A DNA stretch of 64,000 bases from Siphonodentalium dalli. Its lineage: Eukaryota > Mollusca > Scaphopoda > Gadilida > Siphonodentaliidae. The notes below the pieces were generated by a model that ran no database searches, was not told where the DNA came from, and saw only the letters and a program-made list of their open reading frames with translations. Below are positions 1 to 12,412 of this stretch, piece after piece. The position numbers were made by a program, and so were the translations under genes. The first letter of the stretch is position 1. Each line of letters starts with the position of its first letter. The stretch is from contig CP136061.1 of NCBI GenBank assembly GCA_032622095.1, positions 251,233,582 through 251,297,581 of the forward strand, written 5' to 3'.

Positions 1-241
1 TTAAACCTTCGGTTACTAAATGCGCTGTAATGAGAATTGACTTGAATCCTATTGATTAATTTGTAGGAATGCTTAGCTATTAAGTTCAACAAGCAGTAAC
101 ATATAAAAAAGAGAAAGAATAATGCAGTTACAAATATTATTATATGGATGTTAATCCTTTGATGACTAAATGAGCAGCGACTTGAATCCTATTGATTCAT
201 TTGTAGGAATGCTCAGCTATTAAATTCAATATGCAGTAACA
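1..241. repeat. Diverged tandem duplication, ~139-bp period
   Basis: The segment at about 40-101 recurs at about 179-241 with few differences; both copies contain GACTTGAATCCTATTGATT and end in GCAGTAACA. Weaker similarity before each copy (GGTTACTAAATG versus GATGACTAAATG) puts the period near 139 bp. The window may start inside a longer array. No coding content is apparent. Confidence 0.7.
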
Positions 242-3175
242 GATTGTTTGATTGTATAGGGGTTAAGGAAAGGGTCACTCGACCCTTTCGAATATCCCGG
301 GGTTAGCCCCCCAAACCACTCTCCCTGCAGATTGTTTGAATTATTAGCTAAACATTCATACAAATGAATCATTAGAAATCAGTGGTATGTGTGTCTGAAC
401 CTGGCTATTATAAGGCACATTATTATTCATCGCTGATACCGTGTCAAGTGAGCAGGGACGTGGGCTGGAGGGTCTCCAATGTTGGGGCTTCCACCTTGGA
501 ATTTCCAACCGCACCATCCCCTTGAAACAGACCAAACTCATGCACAGGGCCTGGGCTTTGGTTTTTCCCAACTGCATGACACATTATAGCTCTAGATTGT
601 TTGCCATTATGAAGTGAATTGATCAGTGGACTTTGATTGGCCACCATGCAAACCGGGGTAGAAACCCAGGATACATGGGCCCAGTGACAAAATGTGGATC
701 TGAACCTGAAAATCATCTAGACTGTAAAAGAGCATACATTATTTAATACAAAGCATATTAATTAAATGGAATTAGATTCTTTGTCCATTAAAACCAGTTT
801 CTTGCCAATTGGGGGCGGGGGGTAAATGTGATATAGAAAACTAGACCACACCTGCTCCCTACTTCTTGTCCACTCATCATGAGTTTTTGGTCAACTCTAA
901 AGAAGAGGTATCCATTTGTATATGTCAAATATGGTCGATTACATGTTTAAAGTGTAGGAAAGTATGCAATTGTTGGTCTAAAAACGACAAATTCCCCACT
1001 ATTAAATTGTTGTCAAATCAAACTAACAGAACAATTTCAACATATTGTTAGTGTTAAATTTCAAACCAATTTATTGTAAGATAAGAAATATGTAACTGTT
1101 GAACATTTTGACCAAAATTGGGGATAGACACCAATTAAGCACCCCCTCCGCAAGTCCCACACCACCCCAATCACGTCATAAAAGATCAATGATTCAGTTT
1201 AACGTGATTTCATAAGTTATATTCATGTCTGGGCGACAAACATGTGTAAATGTCCCTCAGGAGGACTTCAGAGGAGGAAATATGATGGCGCTGGCATTGA
1301 AATATTGTCACACCTGGATCTTTCAACAATGCCCAGATTAAGTAAATGAATATAACATCTCATATTCTCCTGAGAGTAGATTTATATTACCATTGGTCAT
1401 TTATATAGGCGGGCATGTTATGATACTATACTCATCGGGACTTTCAATATTTTATTTCTGCCTATTAATGTCACTTCCCATATTAGGTATTTATTGTGTT
1501 ATTTCTTAATATACCTGTTCTATTATGCAAATTACATAAGCTACAGTCATTATCTGGTTTAAAAAGTCAGATACACAAGACGATTTTCGGACCAAAGTGC
1601 AGAAATCGTTCGAATAAATCTCATGTACAGAACCGTCACAGACATGATTGGTTTGAAATAGAACCGTAACACGCACCGTGTTGATTACGAGGTCACAGCT
1701 CCCAATTATCAACCCCTATCGGGATACTTTCTCAGCTATTTTACAAAAGAATAACACGGGTATACGTTAAAGTCAGTGTTTGTCTTCAGAATGCGTTTCA
1801 TATTTTATACGCCACGAAAATCAAAGGAATTGCGTCCACGTGGCTTGATTTTCATTGATAACATGTTGATATTTACGCATTAACTCGCTAATACCGAGTT
1901 AATTGTGGTCTAGAGTTCAGTTTTCGATAACACGGCACTTCTGCAGCCTCTGTTCATTCAGGAAAGTATTTTATATTCATGATATCTATAATTATGCGTG
2001 ATTTTGTCACAAAAATGATTATTTTCAATAATCAGGAACCGTAACAAATCCGGCAAGAACCATCACAATACCGGCGATAGAACGACTTCCGATGTAACAG
2101 TTCCTACACAGTGTGTTTTAGGGTGAACTTGGCTGTACCACATTAGTCGATCGCATAGATAAAACTTAACCGTTTCGTCGATTAACTGTAACCAATAGTC
2201 GATATCGAAATTTTGATTTTATCAATATTATAATTCAAATCGCCAGATAACGCACTATATAAGGCACTTGTTGCATGTTTACACGATTCCTGTGATGTGC
2301 CTTAGTATGAATATATACAATGCATGGATGTATTTGCCAATGCTGCATGTTTCTGTTTATTACCGTGTCCAGGATACCATAAATGGGGATTTTGGTACAC
2401 CATTGCAGTTCTATAAAAAATTAGAGTGCTAGGATATCTTTCCACATGCAGCTGTATCATTATTAGCAGCTACTTTCGACTGAGCTGGTCGCTTTCTGCA
2501 ATGCAAATTATGATGCATCTTTCTTCAGCTTAATTTTGCATACTTTCAGTGTTGAATTGCCTATATTCAGAACATTTTTGTTGTCAAATCATATTGTACT
2601 GAAATTTATATTTACCCCATGATGTTAGAAATTTATTCATGGTTATAACAATGTTTTCACTTTGCATGAGACCTGTCATAATTTTCACAATTAAAGGCGA
2701 AAATGTATGTTCTCAGGTGTACATATTCTATAGTATTAACGAGTAAGATATGTTTGTCTGTTCCCGACCCCTGGACCGATTTCAACCACATTTGGTGTGG
2801 TATCTCGGGGGTAATCTGGGTAATGTTATAGCTGCGTTATATTTTGTGATGTTGATTAAAACAAAGTTCAAATTAAATTGTTTAAATGTTAAATTGAGCA
2901 GTAAGTTGTCTATAAATAATTACAAAATTAAATTAAAAAAAATGTAATTAATTAAAAAAAATAATTGTTTAATTCAAAATGACTAGTTCTTCAAACACCT
3001 TGTCTCCTTGCGTCCGTAAGCTCCTCCCATTAATTAATAAGTGTGGGGAAACTCCATTAAGGCTTCGATCGGATATCCAAATCAACGTACCAAACTCACC
3101 GGAATTCGGTCTGTGGAAATAAACGTACCTACCCTACATCCATGGGGTTGGGGTAAACATTATCAACAGTTGGAA
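242..3175. other. No recognisable gene; mostly unique AT-rich DNA
   Basis: I find no coding region with recognisable residues or codon character here. A 76-bp stretch (252-327) holds the hairpin AAAGGGTC/GACCCTTT and lies between two copies of CAGATTGTTTGA (about 240 and 328), so it could be a small insertion, but I cannot name it. The open frames present (longest 90 codons, minus strand near 444-716) look random. Confidence 0.5.
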
Positions 3176-3290
3176 AATTCATGCCTGACACAACATTAGT
3201 TGGAAAGTATACATCACATATAGGTTGAAATTGTTCTCGTTGCTTGAATTTCTATTCAGTAATTAGTGGGGAAGGATACCATACATATAT
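3176..3290 (+). repeat. Dispersed repeat, copy 1 (second copy near 13252)
   Basis: A segment containing GACACAACATTAGTTGGA followed by an ATATAGGTTG block recurs at about 13252-13350 in the same orientation. The two copies are clearly diverged. Family not recognised. Confidence 0.5.
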
Positions 3291-3584
3291 CTAAAACTGA
3301 GACGCTATGCATATACAGTAATTTCACTAGTAGATGGTAACCGGTGCAGTTTAACTGACAAAATATTCCACCGGACGCACACTCATTGACCCAGTTTAAG
3401 TAACCCGGTGATATATTCCAGTGAGTGCTGAAGCGATGGAGATTTATAGACTATATAATACTTGTAACATACATGTAATACATTGATAATAAACCGATGG
3501 TATATGCCTGCAAACTTCATGGGCGGAGGACCGACCCGGAATTGATACATTGTGATTACTATATATGACACACAATTTAAAGGC

Positions 3585-3680
3585 CCACTTAATTTTCGAG
3601 TCACAGATTATTATTTTACAGTGCCTTGATATACCGGTTTAATAACAATTTATGCCATAAAATATGATTAAAATACTATA
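3585..3680 (+). repeat. Dispersed ~95-bp repeat, copy 1 (second copy 20603)
   Basis: GGCCCACTTAATTTTCGAGT through ATGCCATAAAATATGATTA is repeated at about 20603-20697 at roughly 85 percent identity by eye. The sharp shared start suggests an element end, but no inverted partner or target duplication was found. Confidence 0.6.
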
Positions 3681-4089
3681 ATTCGTCACCATTTGAAACG
3701 TCGGTGTCTCAGAAGATGCCCATAGAGAAATAGAAAACAGCTGAAATCATAGAAAGCTCCCCCGTTATCGCTCCCATAATGCAACAGAATTCAAACTAAA
3801 AATGTATTTTCAAAGGAAGGGGAATAACTCTATCTTTAAGATATTGTTATTCCGGCTCCATTGAACATAATACACTTTTCAGTACAAAACGTAAGCACAA
3901 AACTCGTCGGTAACTCAACAAAAACAACATCTTCACAGTTTATTACACCGGATAAGTTGATAATACAATGTTTTGAAGCTTCCTCTTTCGAATGGTATAT
4001 ACTATGGCATATATTTTATATATGTGATCTGGGGGTTCGAAAATTAAGCGCGCCTTTAAGATTCAGCAATCAGATGCAGTTTTAAATCC

Positions 4090-4345
4090 CAATTTTTATA
4101 CTGTTGTGATATATCGGCTCACATAAGTCAGAGAAAAGTATGAAATCTCGAGCTGCGATCACCCCTTAGTGAGAAGTATATTATTGAGGAACAAGTATTA
4201 ACAAAGAAACGAAACATATTCCCTGCCTTGTTTGTTCAATGTTATAAAGTTCGAGTCACAACATCAAAACGTTCCCCGGTTTTGTTCTGGTGGATTATGA
4301 TCTCAACGGGTGTTAGCTAGAGAAGATATTCGTGACACGATCTGG
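4090..4345 (+). repeat. Dispersed ~250-bp repeat, copy 1 (second copy 54860)
   Basis: This segment aligns by eye with 54860-55110 in the same orientation. Both include an ACATATTCC/AAATATATTCC block, a ...GGTGGAATATGATCTC-like block and a TCGAG(C/T)TG block. An inverted fragment of the same family lies at about 49556-49616. Family not recognised. Confidence 0.45.
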
Positions 4346-4388
4346 GTTGTATGACTGTAAATATACAAACTATTTTAGAGAATATATA

Positions 4389-4553
4389 TAGAGGATATCT
4401 ATTGTTTTTGAGTGGATACCGAAAAATATGTCATGAGTGAACGAGATAAATGTTTATTTCGCGAGCGGCTTGCCGCGAGCGAAAATAAACAGTTGTCTCG
4501 GTCACGAATGACATATTTTTCGGTATGCACTCAAAAAACACTAGATATTCTTT
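4389..4553. repeat. Snap-back inverted repeat (MITE-like hairpin)
   Basis: The two halves are imperfect reverse complements around about 4471. The left arm contains GATATCTA, TTGAGTGGATACCGAAAAAT and ATGTCATGAGTGA; the right arm has the complementary blocks ending in ACTCAAAAAACACTAGATAT. The centre is GCGAGCGGCTTGCCGCGAGC. It is flanked by TA-rich sequence and has no coding capacity. A fold-back MITE is the simplest reading; the superfamily cannot be set. Confidence 0.6.
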
Positions 4554-5533
4554 TTATTATACGCATTTCCAAAGAAATTCACCATTTACGACGTTAAATG
4601 ATCTCACAATCGTCTTCAATCGATGCATCATTTTTGAAGCCATCGGCTGATCGCTGCCTGTTCACGCAATGCTACTTCACCATCCGCAGAATATAAAAAT
4701 ATAGTTCCCGTATTCTTCCCTTTATTTCCCCCCATAAATATGTCGAATTTCAACATAAAATATAATTTAATTATAACTGTAATATCAGTGAATATAATAT
4801 AATTTAGAATATCACAGTGGGTTCTTTCACTTTGTCCTTCTTCAACAGTATAAACCGGAAACAGTATTGGTACACGCAAGTGAATCGGTCGCACGCGCGA
4901 GCTAGTGTGAAAGTATATTCTTCTATATCCCCTTCTGGGTGATATCAATGTTTATCTAAACGCGTTTTTTTCTATAATTCACTGTTGAGCGTATAATAAA
5001 TATATATATATATATATATATGGTTGCGCTAATATCTACACCATCCCTGCCTTTTTCGTACGATTGATTCCCACATTTACTTAATTTTTTTTATCAAATC
5101 GTCAAGATTTATTGGGACAATCGATATTGTAATACTCTCCCAGTACGAACTCTAAATGTAATAAATGGGATAAATGGGCCGATCACTCACAACTCCACGA
5201 TGACACGGGCGGGCGATATATTGCCAGAGATTCCCCAATCTCCATCAATTCACTCATACCATGAATTGGAGAAATTTGATTCATGCTCTAATATAACATC
5301 GTGACCAATATCTGATACAACATACACATTTGTTACGCCTGAGTGCACTAACGTCACATATCTAATATAACTGACAGATTTGTGCAATAATATGAAAAAA
5401 TTTCCACTCAAACAAATATTATCGTGATGACGCGTGGCTGTCAGGTCTAATAAATATACCTAGACTAAATAAGTGGAGTCTTTCTCACAACATCGTTGCA
5501 CGTTATAGGCTAATTGCGATATTGGGTATTATT
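4554..5533. other. No recognisable gene; AT-rich DNA with a TA microsatellite
   Basis: It contains a short (TA)n tract near 4999-5021 and no supported gene. The 106-codon minus-strand open frame at 4628-4948 shows no domain or signal I recognise. Confidence 0.5.
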
Positions 5534-5591
5534 ATTACAAAATAATCACGGCACGCAAAACCATTACAAAATAATCACGGCACGCAAAACC
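5534..5591. repeat. Perfect 29-bp tandem duplication
   Basis: The 29-bp unit starting ATTACAAAATAATCACGG is present twice without change (5534-5562 and 5563-5591), directly before the MITE at 5624. Perfect identity indicates a recent event. Confidence 0.85.
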
Positions 5592-5623
5592 ATTATCCCC
5601 TTATACTGCAATTTGCAAGCATT

Positions 5624-6024
5624 AATAGAGACCTTTCCCAAAAATCACTATGACGATTACGGATAGGATATACTGTCCTAGTAAGGTTGACACCATCACA
5701 ATTTACCTACGATGGCTAATTTATAAGACGGCATATGCCCCACTATATTCAGTTACACATATATCTGAAGGAAAAAGTAATGTGCGTCTCTTTCAGAACC
5801 CATGTTCGTATCCGTGTGTAATATACCACACGGTTAATGTTGGAGCGTCCCCAAGCAGGGCCGATGTCACATTATTAACACATCTGCACTTTACTAAACT
5901 GCGTGTGGTATATTTCGTCTCACATAAGAACCCCCGTGCGTATACAGGTCGAATATTGGCCGTATACTGGCAGGATATTTCCATATCCGTAATCGTATCC
6001 GTGAGTTTGCGAAAGGCCTCTATT
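5624..6024 (+). mobile_element. 401-bp MITE, uninterrupted copy (family also at 41094)
   Basis: The ends are inverted repeats: left AATAGAGACCTTTCCC, right complement AATAGAGGCCTTTCGC, continuing into ACGATTACGGATA on both sides. The interior matches 41094-41887 in inverted orientation over its whole length, except that the other copy has a piggyBac-type insertion. A 131-codon plus frame crosses it but is not conserved as protein. TIR length suggests a hAT-like or similar DNA transposon derivative; no target duplication was identified, so the superfamily is open. Confidence 0.75.
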
Positions 6025-6246
6025 GTCTCACAGACGTACGTGTAGTCGTCAATGGTGCGAAAATGTTTTTGGACCGTGCATGCGAAACATTCACAACTAC
6101 AAATAGCCATTCGTAAATATTATCTGTGGTCGTTCATTATGCGAAACTGCAGCGAAAGGTGTTAATTTAACGTCGATCGTTCGCTCGAGTATATCACGCG
6201 GTGCTTTCACAACCCAAGTTTGATAGGATTGGATAGGATAATTTTA

Positions 6247-9200
6247 TCTTTATATCTATATTTGCGAATGTCTGTCTGTCTGTCTGTGTTCTATAGAACT
6301 TCACAGGGGACCACCCAGACGGCACAAAAGGGGTCTAATAGGGGTCACTTTTTACGAGAAAGATAATGGCGAGGGTTAGAATTTTCTAAAGTGACGCCGT
6401 TGTTGTCAGGGGCAGAAAAGGGGAGGGGCAGAAAAAAAAAATTGTCGCCGATTGCCACCAAACTTATATATAATCATCCCCATAATGCGAATGTCTGTCT
6501 GTCTGTCTGTCTGTCTGTGTTCTATAGAAATTCACAGGGGACCACCCAGACGGCACAAAAGGGGTCTAATAGGGGTAACTTTTTACGAGAAAAATAATGG
6601 CGAGGGTTAGAATTTTCTAAAGTGACGCCGTTGTTGTCAGGGGCAGAAAAGGGGGAGGGGCAGAAAAAAAATTGACGCCGATTGCCACCAAACTTATATA
6701 TAATCATCCCCATAATATGAGGAATCTAATGGTTTGGTTTAAATATGTCAAAAGTCGCGCCGTTCGCGTCAGGGATGCACTGAAGTGGAGAGGGGCACCA
6801 AAATTGATCAAACTAATTTTAGCGCCGAATTTCACCAAATTGATGCACATTCTTCTGAGATCTTCTCCATGAAACAAGGAATCTTATTGTGTGATTTAAA
6901 GACGCCAAATTGGTGTCGTTGGGATGAGAGATTTGGGGGGGGGGGGGTGGGTGGGTAGTAAATCTGATAAGAATTGGTTTAGTCGCCGATTGCCACGGAA
7001 CGTATACACATTCATCCCCCATGGTATGAGGTGTCTAATGGCGTGGCTTAAAGCTGTCAAAAGTGGGGTCATTCGAGTCAGAGGTGCACTGAAAGGGGGA
7101 GGGGTACCAAAATTGATATACAATATATTTAGCGCCAATTTCCACCAAATTGATACACATTCTTATCCATGATATGAGGAATCTAATCGTGTGACTTTAA
7201 AGACGTCATATTGGTGCTGCTTTTGTGAGAGATGGGGTGGGGTGGGGTGGGCACTAAATTTGATAAAAAATTGTTTAGTCGCGAATTAGCACCAAACTTA
7301 CAAATAATAATCTCCATGATATCAGGGGTCTAATCGTGTGGTTTAACGATGTCAAAAGTGGGGCCATTCGAGTCAGTGGTGCCTAGAGGGCGAGAGGGAC
7401 ACACACATTGATAAACAATATGTTTAGCGCCGATTTCCACCTGATTGATACATATTCTTCTCCGTGCTACGAATAATCTAATCGTGTGGTTTAAATGCGC
7501 CAAATTGGTGCCTTTTGGGTGAGATATATGCAATGGTGGCCCTAAATTGGATACGAATTTGTATACTCGCCAATTTTCATAAATTTTATATATATTCATC
7601 TCTATAATGAGTCTAAGTGTGTGGTTTAATGATGTCAAAAGTGGTACCGCTTGAGTCCGAAATAGGGACGGGAGGGTCACCAAAAACTTATGTTTAGTGC
7701 CAATTACCATCAAACTCATACACGTTCTTCTCAAATGATACAATGAATCAAATATTTGCGAATATCTGTCTGTGTTCTATATATAACTTTAAGGGTACAA
7801 TCGAGATGGCACCAAGGCGGTCTAACATGGGTAACTTTTTACGAGTAAAATAATGGTGCAGGTTAAAATTTATAAAGTGACGTTGTTGGTGTCAGGAGAG
7901 GGGCTATTTTTAGCGCAGATTTCGACCAAATTGATATATTATTCTTCTCCGTGATACGAGGAATATAAACGGTGATTTAAAGGCGCGATATTGGTGCCGT
8001 TTGGGTGAGAGATGGGGGCGGGGCGGTAATAACTATGATAAGAATTTGTTTAGTTGCTGATTACCACCAAACGTATATATAATCATCTCCATTATATAGT
8101 GCGTGCATGAGTCTAATAGACGTGGTTTAAATGTGACAAAAGTGGCGCGGTTCAAGTCATGCATGAGGGGAGTTGCACCAAAGTTGATACAAATATATTT
8201 AGCACTGATTCCACCGAATTCATGCACGTTCTTCTCTAATGATATGATGAATTAAATCACATTTGGGGTCGTTTGGATCATGGATGGCGAGAGGAGATTC
8301 ACAATCATTTATAAGATTGTTCAATTCGCCGATATCCAACAAATTTATATATAATCATCTCCCAGGGCATCTCCGTGTCGTTCTAAGGAGTTTTTGGCAT
8401 TCCAATTTCACAATCTTGACAAATGGTGACCGAATTAAGTCACTTGAACAATTATATCTTCTCAACTGTCATATTTATATGGGGATGGAAATCAGGGCAT
8501 TCCTATAATGATCTAACACAGATACATAGAAGAAAGCATTGAAAGTATATTTATATCAATCTATTTAAGAGATACATATATATTCATTCAAACCGAGGGA
8601 CCTTGAATCGTCAGAGGATTGCATATTAGAATGGCTCATGTATATATTATAACACGATTGAGTCTGTCCCATTCAATATAGTTTCCACACAAAAAGTTAC
8701 AATTGCAAGCAATGGTCACAGTGTGCAGTCAAATATGGCTACTTCTGAGATAAAGTAAAACGCAGTCTGTAGCACATGACTTTTCAGGATCCTCCAATAG
8801 TGACATCTGACAAGGGTATATCTGCCCGATACAGAGGATTTCTTTAATTGTTTAGAACAGACTCATCGCCTAACATAAACAACTCAAAATATCGCTGTGT
8901 CGGGCACATGTAGCTGCTATACGTGCATAACATCATTTCTTTTAAACTGAAAATGATTAGCCAGTATATACCACCAGAACAGAGGAGCACCTGGACATAT
9001 CTTTAAAACATCTGTATCTTCATGAAGCTATGATAAACTAGATTGATTGATTGATTGATACATCTCTGTGTAAAACACAATTGTCGTCTTTTATTTTTTC
9101 GAACTAATGTGTTTATGATGTTCATGTTTCATGCTATAACGTCTGAAGTATACGCAGTTGTAAATAAATACTTCTTTATTGGTGGGACGGATTAAACGCG

Positions 9201-9410
9201 ATAAACAAAATGATAATCGCTCCGACCAAACAAGGTGAGCCACTACTTATATTCCATGTGTAAGAATCATGTTTTGTGATGCCATTTGGATATACAATTT
9301 ATGAGAATACGTGTAACACTTTGAGAGCAAGAGTATTCTCTATTCCCACCAAATATCCACAGAGTGTTTCACTTCACTTTAACCCGAGCAACGCCGGGTA
9401 ACCCTGCTAG
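6247..9410 (+). mobile_element. Helitron-like element, non-autonomous, 3.2 kb
   Basis: The 5' end reads A|TCTTTATATCTATATTTGCG and leads into (CTGT)n, like the two short Helitron clusters at 42.4 and 45.0 kb. The 3' end has the hairpin ACCCGAGCAACGCCGGGT, then seven bases, then CTAG|T. The same hairpin-7 nt-CTAG layout occurs in both other clusters. Insertion between A and T, 5'-TC, and a subterminal hairpin before 3'-CTAG are established Helitron traits. No Rep/helicase coding is visible. The interior is mostly degenerate tandem repeat (6266-8390). The 3' end is better supported than the 5' end, and a compound of several elements is possible. Confidence 0.55.
6266..8390 (+). repeat. Degenerate tandem modules inside the Helitron-like element
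   Basis: A ~222-bp module starting GCGAATGTCTGTCTGTC occurs at about 6266 and 6487 and, more diverged, at 7756. Between and after these are alternating ~140-bp half-units recognised by (GCCGATT)(GCCACCAAA), GATATGAGGAATCTAAT, GTGTGGTTTAAA and TTGGTGCCGTTTGGGTGAGA. A 13-base G run lies at 6935-6947. Short open frames here are not conserved between units, so I regard this as non-coding. Confidence 0.75.
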
Positions 9411-10008
9411 TTTACAATATACACACATGTAAAATACAATTACAAATAAATATAATATTAATAGACTATACATGTATATTGTTTGGGGTGATATAGTCAT
9501 GACTGACTGTCTTCATATGACCCCTGAATGTGTTGACAGATTATATGATGTATAGATGGCAGAAAGAATTTGATTGTTGTTTTTTTTTGGGCTACGTTCA
9601 TCATGTGCAGACTGGGTTTTGTTAGGGCGATGGTACGTAGAGTGGTTCATATGCATAGGCACCTACTTGGTCGACATACACCCTAAATATAGTTGGATAA
9701 GAAGTTATCCAACAGTCAACCAACCGTTGTATCACCTATCTACGTTGTATCACCTATCTACGTTGTGTGAAAAGTTGCATGACAATTTTGTTGGATACAC
9801 TTTTACACAACGTTGCATATATATTTACTACCGACCGTTGTATGTTAATTATACAACGTGTTGGATGAAATTTCACACAAAACTCAATCAACGTTAATTG
9901 CCCACATCACCTATCTACGTTTATTGAACTGTTGGGTGTTGGGTAGAGTTGGATGAAATTTGTTGATTGGAAAGTTTACCCAACGTTGATTGGAAAGTAA
10001 AATGGGGC

Positions 10009-10260
10009 ATAGCTTTGCCGGTTTAGTATACCTTTGTTATAATTATTCTTTGTACGATAAACTGATTATGTAGGTTTTATGTGTTGAGTGTATGAGTGTA
10101 CTACTTTAGCCAAATTAGTGCCGTCAGTAGTTGTGTAAATTTGTAAACTTCAAAATTTGGCAAATATAAATAAATATACACTCAATACATAAAGCCTACA
10201 TAATCAGTGTATCGCACAAAGAATAATTATAACAAAGGTATACTATACCGGCAAAGCTAT
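10009..10260. repeat. 252-bp fold-back repeat with ~90-bp arms
   Basis: The left arm begins ATAGCTTTGCCGG and continues through TATACCTTTGTTATAATTAT; the right arm is its near-perfect complement, ending CCGGCAAAGCTAT. The loop is about 60 bp. It is nested in the candidate element 9679-12226. A MITE is likely. I see no clear target duplication. Confidence 0.75.
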
Positions 10261-12226
10261 CCACGACGTCTTGTCATATTTTCCAGTCGCTCAGGAGTTT
10301 TTTAACGCAGTCGTCCATCTTGTTTTGAAATATTTGGAGCCAAAAACTCGCATACTCGCCCGCACCGGAAACGCGCTGCTATTGGATGACCCGGTCACGT
10401 GGAGGTTTTATACAATGTGGTCAAGGGGGGGGGGGGGCGTAAAAAAGTTGCGAGACGTGGGGGTCTTTTTTTTACATTCCCATTTGTTTACACCCACCCA
10501 CTCTTTCTTGCATTTTTTTTTCATAACATTTTAGACACCCACCCCAAAACTTCAAAGCTTTATGTTGGTCCCCTCTGTAAAAACGACCAACCGCTCTCTA
10601 TTGGTCCCTTCTTTGTAAGACCAAATTAAATGTTACTTTCTGTTAACAAACATGTGCAAAATTGAACTCTAAGCAATCAACAAAGGTAGAATATTATGTG
10701 ATTATATTGGTAAATTTATAACCCAGCCTATTCATCTGTGTCAGTACAGCTGGTGAGTAGATGAAAAATATGTTGAATCCCCTGGAATGACAACAACAAA
10801 TAACTAGGGCCAGTGTAATAAAAAATTACACAAACTTAAATTTATCTTTTTTCAGACATCAACCAGCATCAACTAGTAGGCCTAGAGCCTATAGTAATAC
10901 CAAAAAGGAAAATGTACGTATTAACTTGTATGTATGCCTGCATGACCACCGACCCGACCTCGCATTACGACTTAGAACTAGGCCTAAAATAATGCTTAAC
11001 CCTTTGAGTCTGAACGTTGATGGTCAATTTAGTGCCAAATCCATATACACGGATGTATATTACTGAGATTCATTTGGACAATCACAGCTGAACTTCGGTC
11101 ATGTACTGGACGGAGTTCATGTGCAATATGAAATTCACACACATTCTGTACATGACCTTTATGTGTGCCTTCAAACTAGACCACCTTACATGCACATCAT
11201 CTTATAAATATACACTAATTAAGTAAATTAATTTTTCTTCCTTGATAATTTTCAAATTAGCCTGAATTAGACATTAAGTGTCATTTACATACTAGTATAT
11301 GCAGGTAATTATGGGATATAATAATTACAATGTGAACAAAACTGTAATGTGTCCTGGCCCCACTTCACATCTATTTAAATAATATTTTTATACTTTTCAG
11401 ATGACTATCCAAGGAAGGTTATATTTTTGTTTCTTTCAATAAATGTTATTAAAACTTTATTTCATGTCTACTTATTTACTTATTGATGGTTGTCAACAAC
11501 ACTGAAACAAATAATTTGACAATTCAAATAATTATTTGACAAAAGTATATTTAAAAATCAATTTAGTATACAAACACTGATACAAATATTTAGTTCACAC
11601 ATTACACCCATGCATCAACTAACTGTATGAGTAAAGAGACTGTCATGAAGTATAAGAATTATTGTAATATTCTGTCATGAGTTGTTAGCTGATATTGTCA
11701 GACTGCATTAAGTTCACCCTACCCTAGAGCTATCTGAAGTATTTTTTTTATTGATCTACACCGTGAACTAGACAATTTTCAATATAAAAACTGCCAAGCA
11801 AGCTGAAACAGACACAATAAAAAAAAATTGGGCGCAAAAAAAATCAATGAAAATTTTGGGACCCACCCCCACAATATTCACTATTTTTCCATTTTATATC
11901 AACTTATGGGGGTAATTATAACAATATTGAATGTATTAGTGCTTCTCATATTGCAACAAGCCACAACATATAAACAAATATGTTTAAAACAGTTGAAAAT
12001 ATGTCAATGAAAAAAAAATGCAAAAAAGGTGGTCAAAAACTGTTTCCGGCCTCGGGTATCCACCCACCCCCCCACCTCATGTATCGTAAAAAAAAATCGC
12101 CCCCCCCTGATGTGGTATGAAGTAATACCACAGAAGACAGTTCACGCAATCAGTTGGATAATAAGTACACAACAAATTCGCACCCAACGAGTTGCATACA
12201 ATGTTCATCCAACTAGATTTAGGGTG
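10261..12226. other. No recognisable gene; AT-rich with homopolymer tracts
   Basis: A 13-base G run lies at 10425-10437 and C-rich or A-rich tracts occur near 10490-10550 and 11820-12110. No open frame has recognisable protein character. It may all be the interior of the element at 9679-12226. Confidence 0.45.
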
Positions 12227-12412
12227 TAATGAATGAATACTAGGAATATACATGTGTCAGTGGAACCGAGTAGGAATAATGAGAGTGAGGTCATGGGAAT
12301 ATTTTAATTAACATGTATACTTTTTTGTTTGTTTGTTTTACATTTGTTAGCAGAAAATTTATATATCGTTTATACAATCAGGGCATGTTCGGTTTTGCAT
12401 CGAACGTTCGCT

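Larger units (their letters stand above)
9679..12226. mobile_element. Possible TA-flanked DNA element with short TIRs
   Basis: The left end CACCCTAAATATAGTTGGAT (after TA at 9677) is mirrored by ATCCAACTAGATTTAGGGTG (before TA at 12227), a 20-bp inverted repeat with one mismatch. TA duplications fit a Tc1/mariner-like or similar element. The first 300 bp are rich in GTTGGAT/ATCCAAC motifs, including a hairpin at about 9692-9713. No transposase is visible; the longest frames inside are under 90 codons. The ends could pair by chance, so the call is tentative. Confidence 0.35.

Noticed and set aside
4628-4948. 106-codon minus frame as a hypothetical gene
   Set aside because: No domain, signal, splice context or codon character separates it from random open frames in AT-rich DNA.
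5650-6045. 131-codon plus frame as a gene
   Set aside because: It lies in the 401-bp MITE; the second copy at 41094 has lost the frame.
9679-12226. Confident Tc1/mariner assignment
   Set aside because: Only 20-bp ends and TA; no DDE/D frame and no second copy in the window. Listed with low confidence only.
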